Source: Alteromonas antoniana
GTDB lineage: Bacteria; Pseudomonadota; Gammaproteobacteria; Enterobacterales; Alteromonadaceae
Direction of reading: 5' to 3'
DNA length: 64,000 nt
Assembly (NCBI RefSeq): GCF_019249295.1
Contig: NZ_JAESDH010000011.1
Location: 62,001 to 126,000, forward strand
In this document: one piece after another, positions 6,450-15,632 of the stretch
How the letters are laid out: every line of letters begins with the position of its first letter
Numbering within the stretch: position 1 is the stretch's first letter
Program-made: the position numbers and the translations under genes
The notes under the pieces: generated by a model
The model's database searches: none
What the model saw: only the letters and a program-made list of their open reading frames with translations
Told to the model about the DNA's origin: nothing

Positions 6450-6939
6450 TTTTGACCAGGAATTACAGCAAAAGCTGGATGCATTACCCCGGAATAAAGC
6501 ACCCAACCGCGACTTGTGGCGGGGAATCGAACTGGGTATGGAGCAGCCCGCAGATGAGGCCGTCAAACCCGCTTCCCGTGGTGGCCTATATGCCATTGCT
6601 GCCAGTATCGCGCTGGTTGCCTGTCTAAGCTGGTTTGGTTTTAACCGCATGCCGGTAACGCCATCGGGTCAGCTTACCGGTACCGAGTTGGTACAGGCAT
6701 TAAGCCAGCAACATGAGCAGCAGAAACAGTCACTGTTAGTGCAGTATACCGATACGCCTGCGCTGACTGAAAACTGGCAGGCTCAGCTTACCGAGCTGGA
6801 CCAGGCCGCTAATGCGATTAAAGCCGCATTGAATGAAGATCCGGATAATACCGCGTTATTACGGATGTTACAGAACGTATATCAACAACAAATTGCGCTA
6901 ATTGAGCGAGTGCACGCGCCCAAGTGGCAGCAAATTTAA
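6442..6939 (+). CDS. Membrane-anchored anti-sigma factor (probable)
   Basis: The 165-residue product has a short cytoplasmic N-terminal part (about 48 residues, including RDLWRGIELGM), one membrane helix (AIAASIALVACLSWF, about residues 50-65) and a periplasmic helical part rich in Gln with AQLTELDQAANAIKAAL. No zinc-binding HxxxCxxC motif is present, so it is not a ZAS-type anti-sigma factor. Position, overlap with the sigma gene and topology support the assignment. The DUF4097 gene starts 9 bases later. Confidence 0.7.
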   Translation: MTNFDQELQQKLDALPRNKAPNRDLWRGIELGMEQPADEAVKPASRGGLYAIAASIALVACLSWFGFNRMPVTPSGQLTGTELVQALSQQHEQQKQSLLVQYTDTPALTENWQAQLTELDQAANAIKAALNEDPDNTALLRMLQNVYQQQIALIERVHAPKWQQI

Positions 6940-6948
6940 GAAGGTAGA

Positions 6949-7944
6949 ATGATGATGAATGTATTAGCAAAAATGAAATCAGTAAGCGTGCAATGTCAGT
7001 TGTTACTGGGGCTTGGAATTGTCGCGTTCAGCCATGCGAGTATCGCCAGGGAGCAAGTCGATCAACGCATAACCACCTCTGACAGTCCGTTTGTTGAAAT
7101 TGAACATATGAACGGCAGCGCTGAAATTATTGGCTGGGATAAAGATGAAGTTCAGGTTACGGGTGAGCTTAGCGACAATACTGAGGAATTTATCTTCGAG
7201 AAGAACGGCAATGAAATTGTCATCAAAGTTGAAATTGCCAGGGATCCCGGCCACTGGCGTAACTGGAAAAAAAGTGATGGTGACGATCTGACAATTTACG
7301 TGCCTCGCGCAAGTTTCGTCGACTACACGTCAATTAATGCGGGTGTAAAAATAGAAGATCTCCACCACAGTGTGAATGTCGAAGTCATTAACGGAAGCGT
7401 GGATGTGAAGAAGGTATCGGGACGTGTCAGCCTGGAATCAGTTAACGGCGATATCGACATTCGTGATGTTGAGGGGGATGTCTCTATTGAAACAGTAAAC
7501 GGAGATATATCCGGAGAACACCGTAGCAGTAAAGATTTACGTATGGACACGGTAAATGGCGATATCAATATCCGGACTAATAGTCCGGAGGTTAAGGTAA
7601 CTTCGGTTAACGGTAATATTGAGCTTGCGATGGAATCGGTCAATGATCTAAACATCGAAACTGTTAATGGACGTGTCGATGCCACTATGAACCTGGCCGC
7701 CAGGGGCTTTGTCAGAGGCTCTTCTGTTGGCGGTAGCATGAACTTCAACTTTCAGAAAGATGTGTCAGCCCGCTTCGATATTCAGGCCCACGCTGGTGGT
7801 CGCATTATTAACGATCTTTCCGATGACGAAATGCAAAAAGCCAAATATGGTCCGCGTCGCTGGCTGGAGTTCACGCATAATGGCGGAGACGGCAGAGTGG
7901 ATGTGTCCACTGTCAGTGGCAGAATTACGCTGGGAGCAAAATAG
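6949..7944 (+). CDS. DUF4097-type periplasmic beta-repeat protein
   Basis: The 331-residue protein has a signal peptide (LLLGLGIVAFSHASIA, ending near residue 33) and then a long beta-solenoid-like region built from short repeats of the form SVNGDI, ETVNGDI and SVNGNI (about residues 125-245), the hallmark of DUF4097 proteins. It is translated from ATGATGATG after AAGGTAG, 9 bases behind the anti-sigma gene. In other bacteria these proteins lie in ECF or PspC-type operons and act in the envelope, but their molecular role is unknown. A clear terminator follows. Confidence 0.8.
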   Translation: MMMNVLAKMKSVSVQCQLLLGLGIVAFSHASIAREQVDQRITTSDSPFVEIEHMNGSAEIIGWDKDEVQVTGELSDNTEEFIFEKNGNEIVIKVEIARDPGHWRNWKKSDGDDLTIYVPRASFVDYTSINAGVKIEDLHHSVNVEVINGSVDVKKVSGRVSLESVNGDIDIRDVEGDVSIETVNGDISGEHRSSKDLRMDTVNGDINIRTNSPEVKVTSVNGNIELAMESVNDLNIETVNGRVDATMNLAARGFVRGSSVGGSMNFNFQKDVSARFDIQAHAGGRIINDLSDDEMQKAKYGPRRWLEFTHNGGDGRVDVSTVSGRITLGAK

Positions 7945-7964
7945 TCCAAACCAGTCTGCGCATC

Positions 7965-7997
7965 ATCAAGGGGTCGCATCGGCCCCTTGATTTTTTC
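7965..7997 (+). terminator. Terminator of the ECF operon
   Basis: A 9-bp perfect stem (ATCAAGGGG with CCCCTTGAT) with a 9-base loop is followed by a run of six T, 21 bases after the DUF4097 stop. Confidence 0.9.
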
Positions 7998-8375
7998 TCT
8001 TCTGCCCCCATAAACACAACTATCACAGGATATTCCTTTGACGTTGCGCGCATTACATTACCCCGCGTAACGATGAGCGACTGACCCACCCAACGGGTCA
8101 ACGTTGTTGAGCAAGATAGTTTCCTTTTCCGCAACCACTGCATAGGTCGGGATTAATCGCAAAACTCAGTCATCTGGACTGGCCTGCGGGAACCTATTAC
8201 ACCTGAAAACGTCTCTGGTGAGTATCTCTCTCGCCAATGCGATATATCAGGCGAGGGATATCAGACAATACAGCGAATCCTGCTAATTTCCTAAGGTAAT
8301 GTCGGTGCGTGGACGCATTTGGACAAGGAAACACAATCTGGCCCTGCAGGAGCCATATGGAGAGCATTACTGGTT
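7998..8375. other. Gene-free stretch with two hairpins
   Basis: No supportable gene. Two inverted repeats are visible: TGACCC/GGGTCA near 8082-8100, and a longer imperfect one with CTCTCTCGCC and GGCGAGGGATA arms near 8223-8262. Either could be a regulatory leader for the lipoprotein gene that follows; neither has a T-tract. Confidence 0.35.
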
Positions 8376-8864
8376 ATGATTCACTTCCCGATTAGCAAAG
8401 CAGCATTACTTTTTACCGCGTTTATGGGAGCCGCAGTTTCACTGGTTAGTTGTAAAACTGATGTGTCAGAAACGTATGAGGGCACCTGGGTGGTAACGCA
8501 AGCCACGTTACCCGGTATGACTGCAATGTCGCAGTCAGAGGCAAATCAGTGGCTTGGGAAGTCGTTCAGTTACGATACTGAGCGTGCGCAACTGGCTCAG
8601 GAGTCCTGTCTGACGCCAACGTACAAACGTGAAACGATGAGCGAGGACGCGTTTCAGGCTGCCTACCACATCAGTCGTGAAAGGCTGGACTTTGAACAAG
8701 GCGACATTATCCGCATTGAATTGCAGTGTTCCGACAACGTAGCAAGACCCGGGCAAACGTTGCTGATGCAGGACAATATCGTCACCTACTTACCCTGGGA
8801 TGGCGTATTCTTCACCCTTGAAAAGAGCGAAAACGACATTACGCCAGCGGAAGCAGCGATTTAA
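8376..8864 (+). CDS. Hypothetical lipoprotein
   Basis: From the ATG at 8376 the product is 162 residues with a lipoprotein signal (hydrophobic ALLFTAFMGAAVS, then lipobox LVSC, Cys at about residue 26). The mature part has YEGTWVV near its N-terminus, as in small beta-barrel lipid-binding lipoproteins, plus two further cysteines. I preferred this start over the TTG at 8319 because the longer form puts 19 extra residues before the signal; GGAGAG precedes the ATG by about 11 bases. No family recognised. Its stop overlaps the stop of the convergent diguanylate cyclase gene by 4 bases. Confidence 0.55.
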   Translation: MIHFPISKAALLFTAFMGAAVSLVSCKTDVSETYEGTWVVTQATLPGMTAMSQSEANQWLGKSFSYDTERAQLAQESCLTPTYKRETMSEDAFQAAYHISRERLDFEQGDIIRIELQCSDNVARPGQTLLMQDNIVTYLPWDGVFFTLEKSENDITPAEAAI

Positions 8865-10705
8865 GTGCGCTGATGCGTCTGACCCGGTGTGTAGACTGCG
8901 GCTTCGGTTCGATTGCGGCCATTATTTTTCGCTTTATAGAGCAAACTGTCGCACTGACTGATAACGTCGGAGATATCCGCGTTCGCTGATACCTCAACCA
9001 GTCCACAAGAGAAACGAAGCGGCAGCACGCTTTCCATTCCTGCTACCCGGTGGGCAGCAAGAATAGTGCGTAGTTCTTCCACTTTCTGTCTGGCGTCATG
9101 CAGCTCGGTGTTGTCCAGTAGCATCACAAACTCTTCGCCGCCATAGCGGCCAAATACATCCTGGCGACGAATTTGGTATTTAAATAACTTGGCAATGTGG
9201 ATAAGCATGTCATCGCCTGCGTGGTGACCGAACTGGTCGTTGATTTGCTTGAAGCGATCTACATCGATAAGCGCAACGCAGGAAACGTCAGCACGCCGGT
9301 CCATGGTAGACAGCCGGCGACGGATAATGTCCAGTGCGTGCCAGCGATTACTCACGCTGGTAAGGTGATCTAAGCGGGAAAAGCTTTCGATTTTCTGCTT
9401 TTGCCTGAGGATCCGCCAAAACGCAATAAAGCCGACGATACTCAGTGTGGTGGTAAACAGCGCGACGGTGGTCATATTTCTGGTTTGCGCGCGGTCGAGT
9501 TGAGATTTTACCTTCAGTAACGACGCTTCCTGGGCTGTCAGTTTGTCGGCGATGCTGGAGAAGTCCTCCCATGCCACAGCGGCCGCATCAGGATCACGCT
9601 CTTCTTCCAACATGGCTTTATACAAGCTCGCTTCCAATTTATGGTTGCCCTGCAGTGCCGCCACTTCCGCCCGCACTTCATTTAACTTCCTGTCAAACTG
9701 TGAGCCCGTCGCATAGCGGCTATTGTTTTCCATCACCGAGAGGTGAGAAACCGCTGCATCCAGATCGTCGTTAGCCGCCGCTGCGCGGGCAAGAAGGTAA
9801 TGAATGTCGAATAAGTCCTCCGGGTAGGCCAGTTCATTTTCATTAGCAAAACGAAGTGCGCTGTCAGCGAACTCTTTGGCCAACCGAATATTACCGAGTT
9901 CAAAATGACCAGCTGATATGAATTTCTCGGCACTCAATGCCAGTGTCAAATGGCCGGTTTTCTTTGCTTCATCTAATACCGCACTGCTGGCCTGCAGCAT
10001 AGCCTGGTAATTTCCCAGCTTGTACTGATTGCGGGCTTTACAAAGTTCGCCCTGCATCTGGTTGTAGGCATCATCCGGCACAATATTCTGGAATTTCTGA
10101 CAATAAATATCGGCCTGATGGTAATTGCCGGACCAGTAATAGGCATCAGCCATGTCCCAGTAAAGCACGACCAGGGGATAGTCAAACACCGTTTGATAGT
10201 GATCCTGCCGGACCGCCATCTGACTGACTTCTTCCATTAACATGATGGCTGAATAATGACGCCCTTGCTCAATCAGAGTGCTGACAAGAAACGATATCGC
10301 CAGACGCTCAATGCGCGGCCAGCCATTTTCCCGAGCGAGATCGGCGAAAGCCTGTAATTCGCGTTGCATTTTCTCGAAGGGAGCAAGAGAAGACCACACT
10401 CGCATAATTTCATGTTCCAGAAAAATACGCGGATAGCTGCTTTTCAGAGTCGCCAGTTCGGTGTCAGAAAGTGTAAAGCCACTGTCAGTGCGAGCAGCAT
10501 TGAGGTAAACCGAGTCGTAGAAGTATTTACCCAGAACAGACGTAGTATCGAAAACATCGCTGGCCTTGAGGGCGCTCAGACGGTCGTCATAGGGAAGTGA
10601 AAGTAAGCGATCGCGTTCGGTTTCATAGCGGTTTTCAATATCACTGGTCGCCTGTGCGGCAAAGACACCGCAAATGAAAAAAAGAAAAAATAAAAGCCTG
10701 AGCAC
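8861..10705 (-). CDS. TPR-containing membrane diguanylate cyclase
   Basis: The 614-residue protein has a signal peptide, a long helical periplasmic region that looks like degenerate TPR repeats (about residues 60-370), one membrane helix (VALFTTTLSIVGFIAFW, about 407-423) and a C-terminal GGDEF domain. The active site is GGEEF (about residues 522-526), expected to be active, and an RRQD inhibitory I-site lies five residues before it, so product feedback is likely. It makes cyclic di-GMP in response to a periplasmic or membrane signal. The start is a GTG at 10705. It is a single gene, divergent from dnaB. Confidence 0.88.
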   Translation of the reverse strand: MLRLLFFLFFICGVFAAQATSDIENRYETERDRLLSLPYDDRLSALKASDVFDTTSVLGKYFYDSVYLNAARTDSGFTLSDTELATLKSSYPRIFLEHEIMRVWSSLAPFEKMQRELQAFADLARENGWPRIERLAISFLVSTLIEQGRHYSAIMLMEEVSQMAVRQDHYQTVFDYPLVVLYWDMADAYYWSGNYHQADIYCQKFQNIVPDDAYNQMQGELCKARNQYKLGNYQAMLQASSAVLDEAKKTGHLTLALSAEKFISAGHFELGNIRLAKEFADSALRFANENELAYPEDLFDIHYLLARAAAANDDLDAAVSHLSVMENNSRYATGSQFDRKLNEVRAEVAALQGNHKLEASLYKAMLEEERDPDAAAVAWEDFSSIADKLTAQEASLLKVKSQLDRAQTRNMTTVALFTTTLSIVGFIAFWRILRQKQKIESFSRLDHLTSVSNRWHALDIIRRRLSTMDRRADVSCVALIDVDRFKQINDQFGHHAGDDMLIHIAKLFKYQIRRQDVFGRYGGEEFVMLLDNTELHDARQKVEELRTILAAHRVAGMESVLPLRFSCGLVEVSANADISDVISQCDSLLYKAKNNGRNRTEAAVYTPGQTHQRT

Positions 10706-11165
10706 TACGTCGACACCACTGATTCAAAGCCTGTCCCTGGGCCGATTTACACATTTGTTTTTTGATGAACATGACAATATACCTGCGTTTGTAAGAGGGA
10801 AAAAGGATACTTTCATTAAAAAACGGGTCAGTTTTAGGCTGTTTTCAGCATCTCGTGGCCGATTCAGGAGTGCGGCTTATCACGTGACCATGCAAAAAAA
10901 ACTGAAACGTAAGGGGCTTTTATCAGGACGGTGAAAAGATAGGCGGTTGGATTGCCGCCCGCGTGGCCCTCATGCTTACCGATTAGTGTCGGAGTCTCTG
11001 CTTGCCTGTAAACGCCATGTTGAGCAAAGAGCCTGAACCACGGCGGAAATGCGTAGCCCGGTCTTCAAAACAGAACGCGGTACAGGACTTTTTTCACCGA
11101 CGCCGATGTTATTTTCGCAGCAAATAGCGCATAATATCCGACCCGCATAAACCTGAAATGACGTT
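10706..11165. other. Divergent regulatory region between the cyclase gene and dnaB
   Basis: No supportable gene in 460 bases. The rightward frame at 10674-10934 is Lys/Arg-rich low-complexity, partly antisense to the cyclase start, and has no ribosome binding site. CATAAT at 11130-11135, 31 bases before the dnaB start, is a candidate -10 box for dnaB, but I see no clear -35. Confidence 0.35.
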
Positions 11166-12557
11166 GTGAAAGTGGTCTCTCAAACACAAACTGATAAGAA
11201 TATCGAGAAATTGAAAGTCCCTCCTCATAGTATTGAGGCGGAGCAGTCTGTTCTTGGCAGCATGCTTATCGATCCTGAAAGTTGGGACAAAGTTGCTGAA
11301 CTTATCACTGACAGAGACTTTTATAACCGTTCACACCAGATAATCTTCCGCGCCATTATGCGTCTGCTCGGCGATAGTCATCCTGTTGATCTTATTACGG
11401 TATCAGAACAGCTTGAGAAACATGATGATCTGGAAGATGCCGGCGGTTTCGCCTATCTGGGAGAGTTGGCTAAAAATACGCCCAGTTCTGCCAACGTGGT
11501 GTCTTACGCTAAAATCATCAGTGAACGGGCAATAACCCGTGAACTTATTGGCGTTGCCCACGAAATCGCTGAGGTTGGCTACAATCCCGAAGGCCGCAAT
11601 AGTGCTGATATTCTGGATTTCGCAGAAAGCCGGGTTTTCGAGATAGCGGAAAAGCGAACCGGCGAGAACGAGGGGCCAAGAGACGTAGAGTCTGTGCTGG
11701 GTAAAACCATCGATCGCCTTGAAGCCCTGATCAAAACCAACAAGGAAGTGACCGGTGTTACTACGGGGTTTACGGATTTGGACAAAAAGACCAGCGGCCT
11801 GCAACCTTCAGATCTGATCATCGTGGCCGCGCGTCCATCTATGGGGAAAACAACCTTTGCAATGAACCTGGTCGAGAACGCCATGCTGGCAGAGAAAAAG
11901 CCTGTGCTGGTGTTTTCACTTGAGATGCCCTCAGAGCAAATCATGATGCGTATGCTGGCGTCGCTAAGCCGGGTTGATCAGACCAAGATCCGTACCGCTC
12001 AGCTCGACGATGAAGACTGGGCCCGTATTTCGAATACGATGGCGATGCTGAAAGACAACGATAACCTGTTTATCGATGACTCTTCCGGTCTGACTCCGAT
12101 GGATGTGCGAAGCCGTGCGCGCAAACTTGCCAGAGAGCGTGGCGGTATCAGTATGATCATGGTGGATTATCTGCAGCTAATGCGGGTACCCTCATTAAGT
12201 GATAACCGTACGCTGGAAATTGCTGAGATTTCGCGCTCACTTAAAGCGCTGGCGAAAGAGCTGGAAGTGCCGGTTGTAGCCCTGTCTCAGCTTAACCGTA
12301 CACTAGAGCAGCGCGCCGATAAACGTCCGGTTAACTCGGATCTTCGTGAGTCCGGCTCTATCGAGCAGGATGCTGACTTGATCATGTTTATCTACCGCGA
12401 TGAGGTGTATCACGAGAACAGTGAAGACAAAGGCGTCGCGGAAATCATTATTGGTAAGCAACGTAACGGTCCGATTGGTACCAGCCGCCTTACCTTCCAG
12501 GGCCAGTTTTCCCGATTCGACAATTATGCAGGTCCTGCAATCGAAGACGCTTACTAA
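11166..12557 (+). CDS. dnaB: Replicative DNA helicase
   Basis: The 463-residue protein has the DnaB N-terminal helical domain (HSIEAEQSVLGSML) and the RecA-like helicase core with Walker A ARPSMGKTTFAMN (about residue 221-233), Walker B-type MIMVDYLQLM and the RESGSIEQDADL sensor region. DnaB is the hexameric helicase that unwinds the fork and recruits primase. The length matches the family. The start is a GTG at 11166 with only a weak ribosome binding site; the GTG at 11172 is an alternative that would remove two residues. No intein is present. Confidence 0.95.
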   Translation: MKVVSQTQTDKNIEKLKVPPHSIEAEQSVLGSMLIDPESWDKVAELITDRDFYNRSHQIIFRAIMRLLGDSHPVDLITVSEQLEKHDDLEDAGGFAYLGELAKNTPSSANVVSYAKIISERAITRELIGVAHEIAEVGYNPEGRNSADILDFAESRVFEIAEKRTGENEGPRDVESVLGKTIDRLEALIKTNKEVTGVTTGFTDLDKKTSGLQPSDLIIVAARPSMGKTTFAMNLVENAMLAEKKPVLVFSLEMPSEQIMMRMLASLSRVDQTKIRTAQLDDEDWARISNTMAMLKDNDNLFIDDSSGLTPMDVRSRARKLARERGGISMIMVDYLQLMRVPSLSDNRTLEIAEISRSLKALAKELEVPVVALSQLNRTLEQRADKRPVNSDLRESGSIEQDADLIMFIYRDEVYHENSEDKGVAEIIIGKQRNGPIGTSRLTFQGQFSRFDNYAGPAIEDAY

Positions 12558-12820
12558 CGTTGTATTACGGTCTTGGTGATAACTGGTCTCTGGCGGTTAT
12601 CGCTCTTAAACGCAACGTCTGGCGTTGTGCGTTATCAGAGGTTGTCCTTTTTTCGCAGGTACGCTTTGCCCCACCCTCCGGGCGTGTTTTTCCCTTTTGA
12701 TCTTATTTAAATTTCGCTTAACTACGCTGCGCTAAACCCCGTAATATAACGAGCCTTTCAACATTGCATCATAGCTTGGCTAAGCAGTCAGACCTTATTG
12801 CCTATTGGCAGAAATTAATG
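12558..12820. other. Gene-free stretch after dnaB
   Basis: No gene seen. A GATAAC...GTTATC hairpin lies near 12579-12601, shortly after the dnaB stop, but without a proper T-tract next to the stem. A short T-run occurs at about 12648-12654. Confidence 0.3.
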
Positions 12821-12821
12821 C

Positions 12822-12852
12822 AAAAAAAAGCACCGCCGGTGGCAGTGCTTTT
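12822..12852 (-). terminator. Terminator of the OmpA-family gene
   Basis: On the minus strand a 12-bp stem (AAAAGCACTGCC paired with GGCGGTGCTTTT, one mispair) with an ACC loop ends in eight T. It starts 19 bases after the stop codon of the OmpA-like gene. Confidence 0.9.
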
Positions 12853-12870
12853 CAAAAGTTATGTGTCAGA

Positions 12871-14085
12871 TTAACGTTCTTCAGGAACTTTAACTGTACC
12901 TGATACCGTTACTGAGATACGGCGGTTTACGCGATGCGCTTCTGCTGTACCTGATGTATCCAGAAGTTGTGTCTCACCATAACCAACAGTCTCCAGACGG
13001 TCAGGCTCAATATCATAGCGCTGAACAAGTACGTCACGGAACGCATCAGCACGTGCTTGAGACAGTTGCATGTTGTAAGACTCAGAACCTGGTGCAGATG
13101 TGTGACCTTCGATGGTTGCGCTGGTGTTACCGTAACGCTTCATAAAGTTAGCAAACTCCTGGATTTCAGGGTCATTTGGCTGCTTCACAACAGAGCTTTC
13201 GTTGTCGAACAGAACGCGAAGTGTAATAGACACATCTTCTTCGTCAAATACGGTACAACCTGTGCTGTCAACTTTGTCACCCATTGGTGTGTCAGCACAT
13301 TGATCGTCTGCATCTGCAACGCCGTCGTTATCGCTGTCTTTGATGGTAATTTCACAACCACGGGCATCCACTTCAGCGCCAGCTGGCGTGTTAGGACACT
13401 GATCCATGTTGTTCATTACGCCATCGTTGTCTGCATCTACCGCACAACCTGTAGAGTCTACTGCCACACCCATTGGAGTCATTGGACACTGATCACGGCT
13501 ATCTACCACACCGTCGCTGTCACTGTCTTTAGGTGCAGAAGACGTTGAGCTTGAACCTGTGCCGCCAAATGCGATTGCCAGACCCAGCTTCACGCTGTAA
13601 TCATTGTAGTCTTCACCAAAATCCTGATAGGCCGCGATTTCAGTGATGAATTTAACTTTTTCGCCGGCATTCCAGTGTTTACCAATACCGATATTACCAA
13701 GCGTAAATGACTCATCCATGCTCTGGTGCTTGAAACCACCGAACAGATACCACCAGTCGTTTGGCATGAAATACATCGCGTCGGCACCAATCATGTGACC
13801 GCTGTCGTTACGCGCGGCTGTAGAGCCTTCCAGGTAGTCCAGTTCTAATGCCGTATACTCAACACGTGCGGCCCAGCTTTGTGTAAATCGGAATCCGTAT
13901 TCCAGACCAAAACCTTCGCCGTCATCATAGATGCCTTGATCAAGCGGACGGTCAGGTGAAGTTTTGTATTTAGTACCAAAAATACCAATCCAGTTTTCAT
14001 ATTCTGGCTCAGTGGTTTCCTGAGCGTGGGCATATGATGAAAGAACAGCAAGGGAGAGTGCTGCCATAGTAAATGTTTTTTTCAT
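12871..14085 (-). CDS. OmpA-family outer membrane protein with calcium-binding TSP3 repeats
   Basis: The 404-residue protein has a signal peptide ending SYAHA, an N-terminal eight-strand beta-barrel (about residues 25-185), a linker with thrombospondin type-3 repeats (DSDSDGVVDSRDQCP, DADNDGVMNNMDQCP, DSDNDGVADADDQCA; about 195-290) and a C-terminal OmpA peptidoglycan-binding domain (ATIEGHTS, NMQLSQARADAFRDVL, ETVGYGE). The Asp-rich repeats bind calcium and each carries a Cys pair. The start at 14085 gives MKKTFTMAALSLAVL after AGGATGTG. The role is OprF/OmpA-like: anchoring the outer membrane to the wall. Confidence 0.93.
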   Translation of the reverse strand: MKKTFTMAALSLAVLSSYAHAQETTEPEYENWIGIFGTKYKTSPDRPLDQGIYDDGEGFGLEYGFRFTQSWAARVEYTALELDYLEGSTAARNDSGHMIGADAMYFMPNDWWYLFGGFKHQSMDESFTLGNIGIGKHWNAGEKVKFITEIAAYQDFGEDYNDYSVKLGLAIAFGGTGSSSTSSAPKDSDSDGVVDSRDQCPMTPMGVAVDSTGCAVDADNDGVMNNMDQCPNTPAGAEVDARGCEITIKDSDNDGVADADDQCADTPMGDKVDSTGCTVFDEEDVSITLRVLFDNESSVVKQPNDPEIQEFANFMKRYGNTSATIEGHTSAPGSESYNMQLSQARADAFRDVLVQRYDIEPDRLETVGYGETQLLDTSGTAEAHRVNRRISVTVSGTVKVPEER

Positions 14086-14187
14086 AGTCACATCCTGTAT
14101 AACGTTGAGTGTTACCAATTTTTTGATAATGCTGGGAATAAAGCACACATCATGCCATTTTTTACAATTGGCAATGGTTTGGGAAGT

Positions 14188-14628
14188 TTACCTCACTAAG
14201 CCTTGCAACGTGGCGACAATGCGGCGAGCGCCTCCCTGGTTGCGGTGTTCGCCCAGAGTAATGCCTTGCCAGGTGCCAAGCTGAAGCTTTCCCTGCTGTA
14301 CAGGGATTGTTACTTCACATCCCATTATACTCGACTTAATATGCGCAGGCATATCGTCGCTACCTTCATAAGTGTGAATAAAATAAGCAGAATCCTCTTT
14401 CACTGTATGGTTGAAATACGATTCCAGATCAGTTCTGACTGAAGGATCTGCGTTTTCATTAACGGTCAGACTGGCGCTGGTATGCTGTAACCAGAGATGG
14501 AGAAGGCCTACTTCTACATCCCGAATTTGTGGTAACGCATCCAGAATGTCATTCGTAATGATGTGAAATCCCCTGGGGTAGGGGCTGAGTATAATATTTT
14601 CAGAGTGCCAGAAAGGTTTATTTGTCAA
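14188..14628 (-). CDS. yjbQ: YjbQ family protein (UPF0047)
   Basis: The product is 146 residues with the conserved [32 protein letters not shown] and [10 protein letters not shown] motifs of the YjbQ/UPF0047 family. Members show weak thiamine-phosphate synthase activity in vitro, but the true role is unknown. I use a TTG at 14628, which gives the usual family length and lies inside the last codons of cheX (11-base overlap) with TGGAA upstream. The next in-frame ATG further upstream lies deep inside cheX. Confidence 0.85.
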   Translation of the reverse strand: MTNKPFWHSENIILSPYPRGFHIITNDILDALPQIRDVEVGLLHLWLQHTSASLTVNENADPSVRTDLESYFNHTVKEDSAYFIHTYEGSDDMPAHIKSSIMGCEVTIPVQQGKLQLGTWQGITLGEHRNQGGARRIVATLQGLVR

Positions 14629-15082
14629 AGCAAATTTCCAGGTGCGCAAGTCCCTCATCGCACATAAAGGGAAGAATAATCTTTGCACCATCAACCTGAT
14701 GGCTGATGCTGTGTTGCTTTCCGGAGACGACGATGGGCGTAGCCATACCAAATTCGTAGCCGCGCTCAGCCAAATCGCGCTTTGCGTTTCCGCAAATCAT
14801 GTTCGTGACTTCACCGACCATGTCACCTACTTCCGCGTCTATTTTTTCCGGTCGTTCACCGACCATGCGCTCCATAATTGTGAGTGCCAGCGATTCATCG
14901 AACGTGATGGACATTGATCCTCTTACTTCCGGACCAACCATCCCTATCAACCCTGAGACATCGCCTTTCGCGATATCACTTTGCTTACGCTTAGGCTTCC
15001 CAGGCGTTAATTTCGTCTGTGCCATCGTTTCCATGACATTCATTAGACCCGAAATGAACGGGTTTACAAAATCAGCATTCAT
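14618..15082 (-). CDS. CheX-like chemotaxis phosphatase
   Basis: The 154-residue product has the CheX/CheC-type signature [20 protein letters not shown] and the helix [21 protein letters not shown], with the E..N catalytic pair of CheX. CheX dephosphorylates CheY-P. The ATG at 15082 lies within the last codons of zur (overlap 11 bases), so the two are translationally coupled. No other chemotaxis gene is nearby, so it may act on a non-chemotaxis response regulator. Confidence 0.85.
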   Translation of the reverse strand: MNADFVNPFISGLMNVMETMAQTKLTPGKPKRKQSDIAKGDVSGLIGMVGPEVRGSMSITFDESLALTIMERMVGERPEKIDAEVGDMVGEVTNMICGNAKRDLAERGYEFGMATPIVVSGKQHSISHQVDGAKIILPFMCDEGLAHLEICFDK

Positions 15083-15560
15083 GCGAGTGCTCCTTGGACT
15101 CAGCGCTGTCCGTTTGCTGACAATCGGCACAGAGTCCGTGCGCTTCAATCGTTTGTTTTGATACAGAAAAACCGTGTGCTTTGGCCTGCTTGTCCAGTGT
15201 GTCCTGTAGTCCTTCAGACTGTATCTCTGCAACGTCACCACAACTGTCGCAAATTAGGAACTGTACTGGGTGGTTACAGCCGAAATGATAGCAGGCTACG
15301 AATGCATTGGTAGATTCGAGCCGGTGAATAAATCCGAAATCAAGCAAAAAATCCAGTGCGCGATAGACGGTAGCCGGCTTGGCACTGGACTCTGTCTCTT
15401 TGAGAGCATCAAGAAGCTCATAAGCTCCCATAGGACCATGTTTGCTCAACAGAATCTGGTAGACCTTTTCCCTGAGTGGAGTAAACCGGGCATTACGTTG
15501 TTCACAGTACGCCCTGGCTTTACTGATAAGTGTTGCACTAACGAGTGTCGCATTGTTCAT
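15072..15560 (-). CDS. zur: Fur-family zinc uptake regulator
   Basis: This 162-residue Fur-family repressor has the winged helix (RFTPLREKVYQILLSKHGPMG, then KPATVYRALDFLLDFGFIH), the structural-zinc cysteine pairs CDSC and CADC, and the regulatory HFGCNHP region. A His/Cys-rich tail (EHSHEC) and the spacing of the cysteines fit Zur rather than Fur. The start MNNATLVSA at 15560 is the likely one; the longer frame lacks a better site. It is followed by overlapping cheX and yjbQ genes and lies 72 bases after rsd, so all four may share a transcript. Confidence 0.85.
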   Translation of the reverse strand: MNNATLVSATLISKARAYCEQRNARFTPLREKVYQILLSKHGPMGAYELLDALKETESSAKPATVYRALDFLLDFGFIHRLESTNAFVACYHFGCNHPVQFLICDSCGDVAEIQSEGLQDTLDKQAKAHGFSVSKQTIEAHGLCADCQQTDSAESKEHSHEC

Positions 15561-15632
15561 TAACAAAGTACCATCATATGTTATCAATGCTCCCTGCAAA
15601 GAGCGCTATGTTATTGGTAATGTCAGGATTAT

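Noticed and set aside
7925..8143. Leftward frame over the ECF operon terminator
   Set aside because: It crosses a strong terminator, lacks a ribosome binding site and has an unlikely composition.
10674..10934. Rightward Lys/Arg-rich frame before dnaB
   Set aside because: It begins opposite the start of the diguanylate cyclase gene, has no ribosome binding site and consists of low-complexity A-rich sequence.
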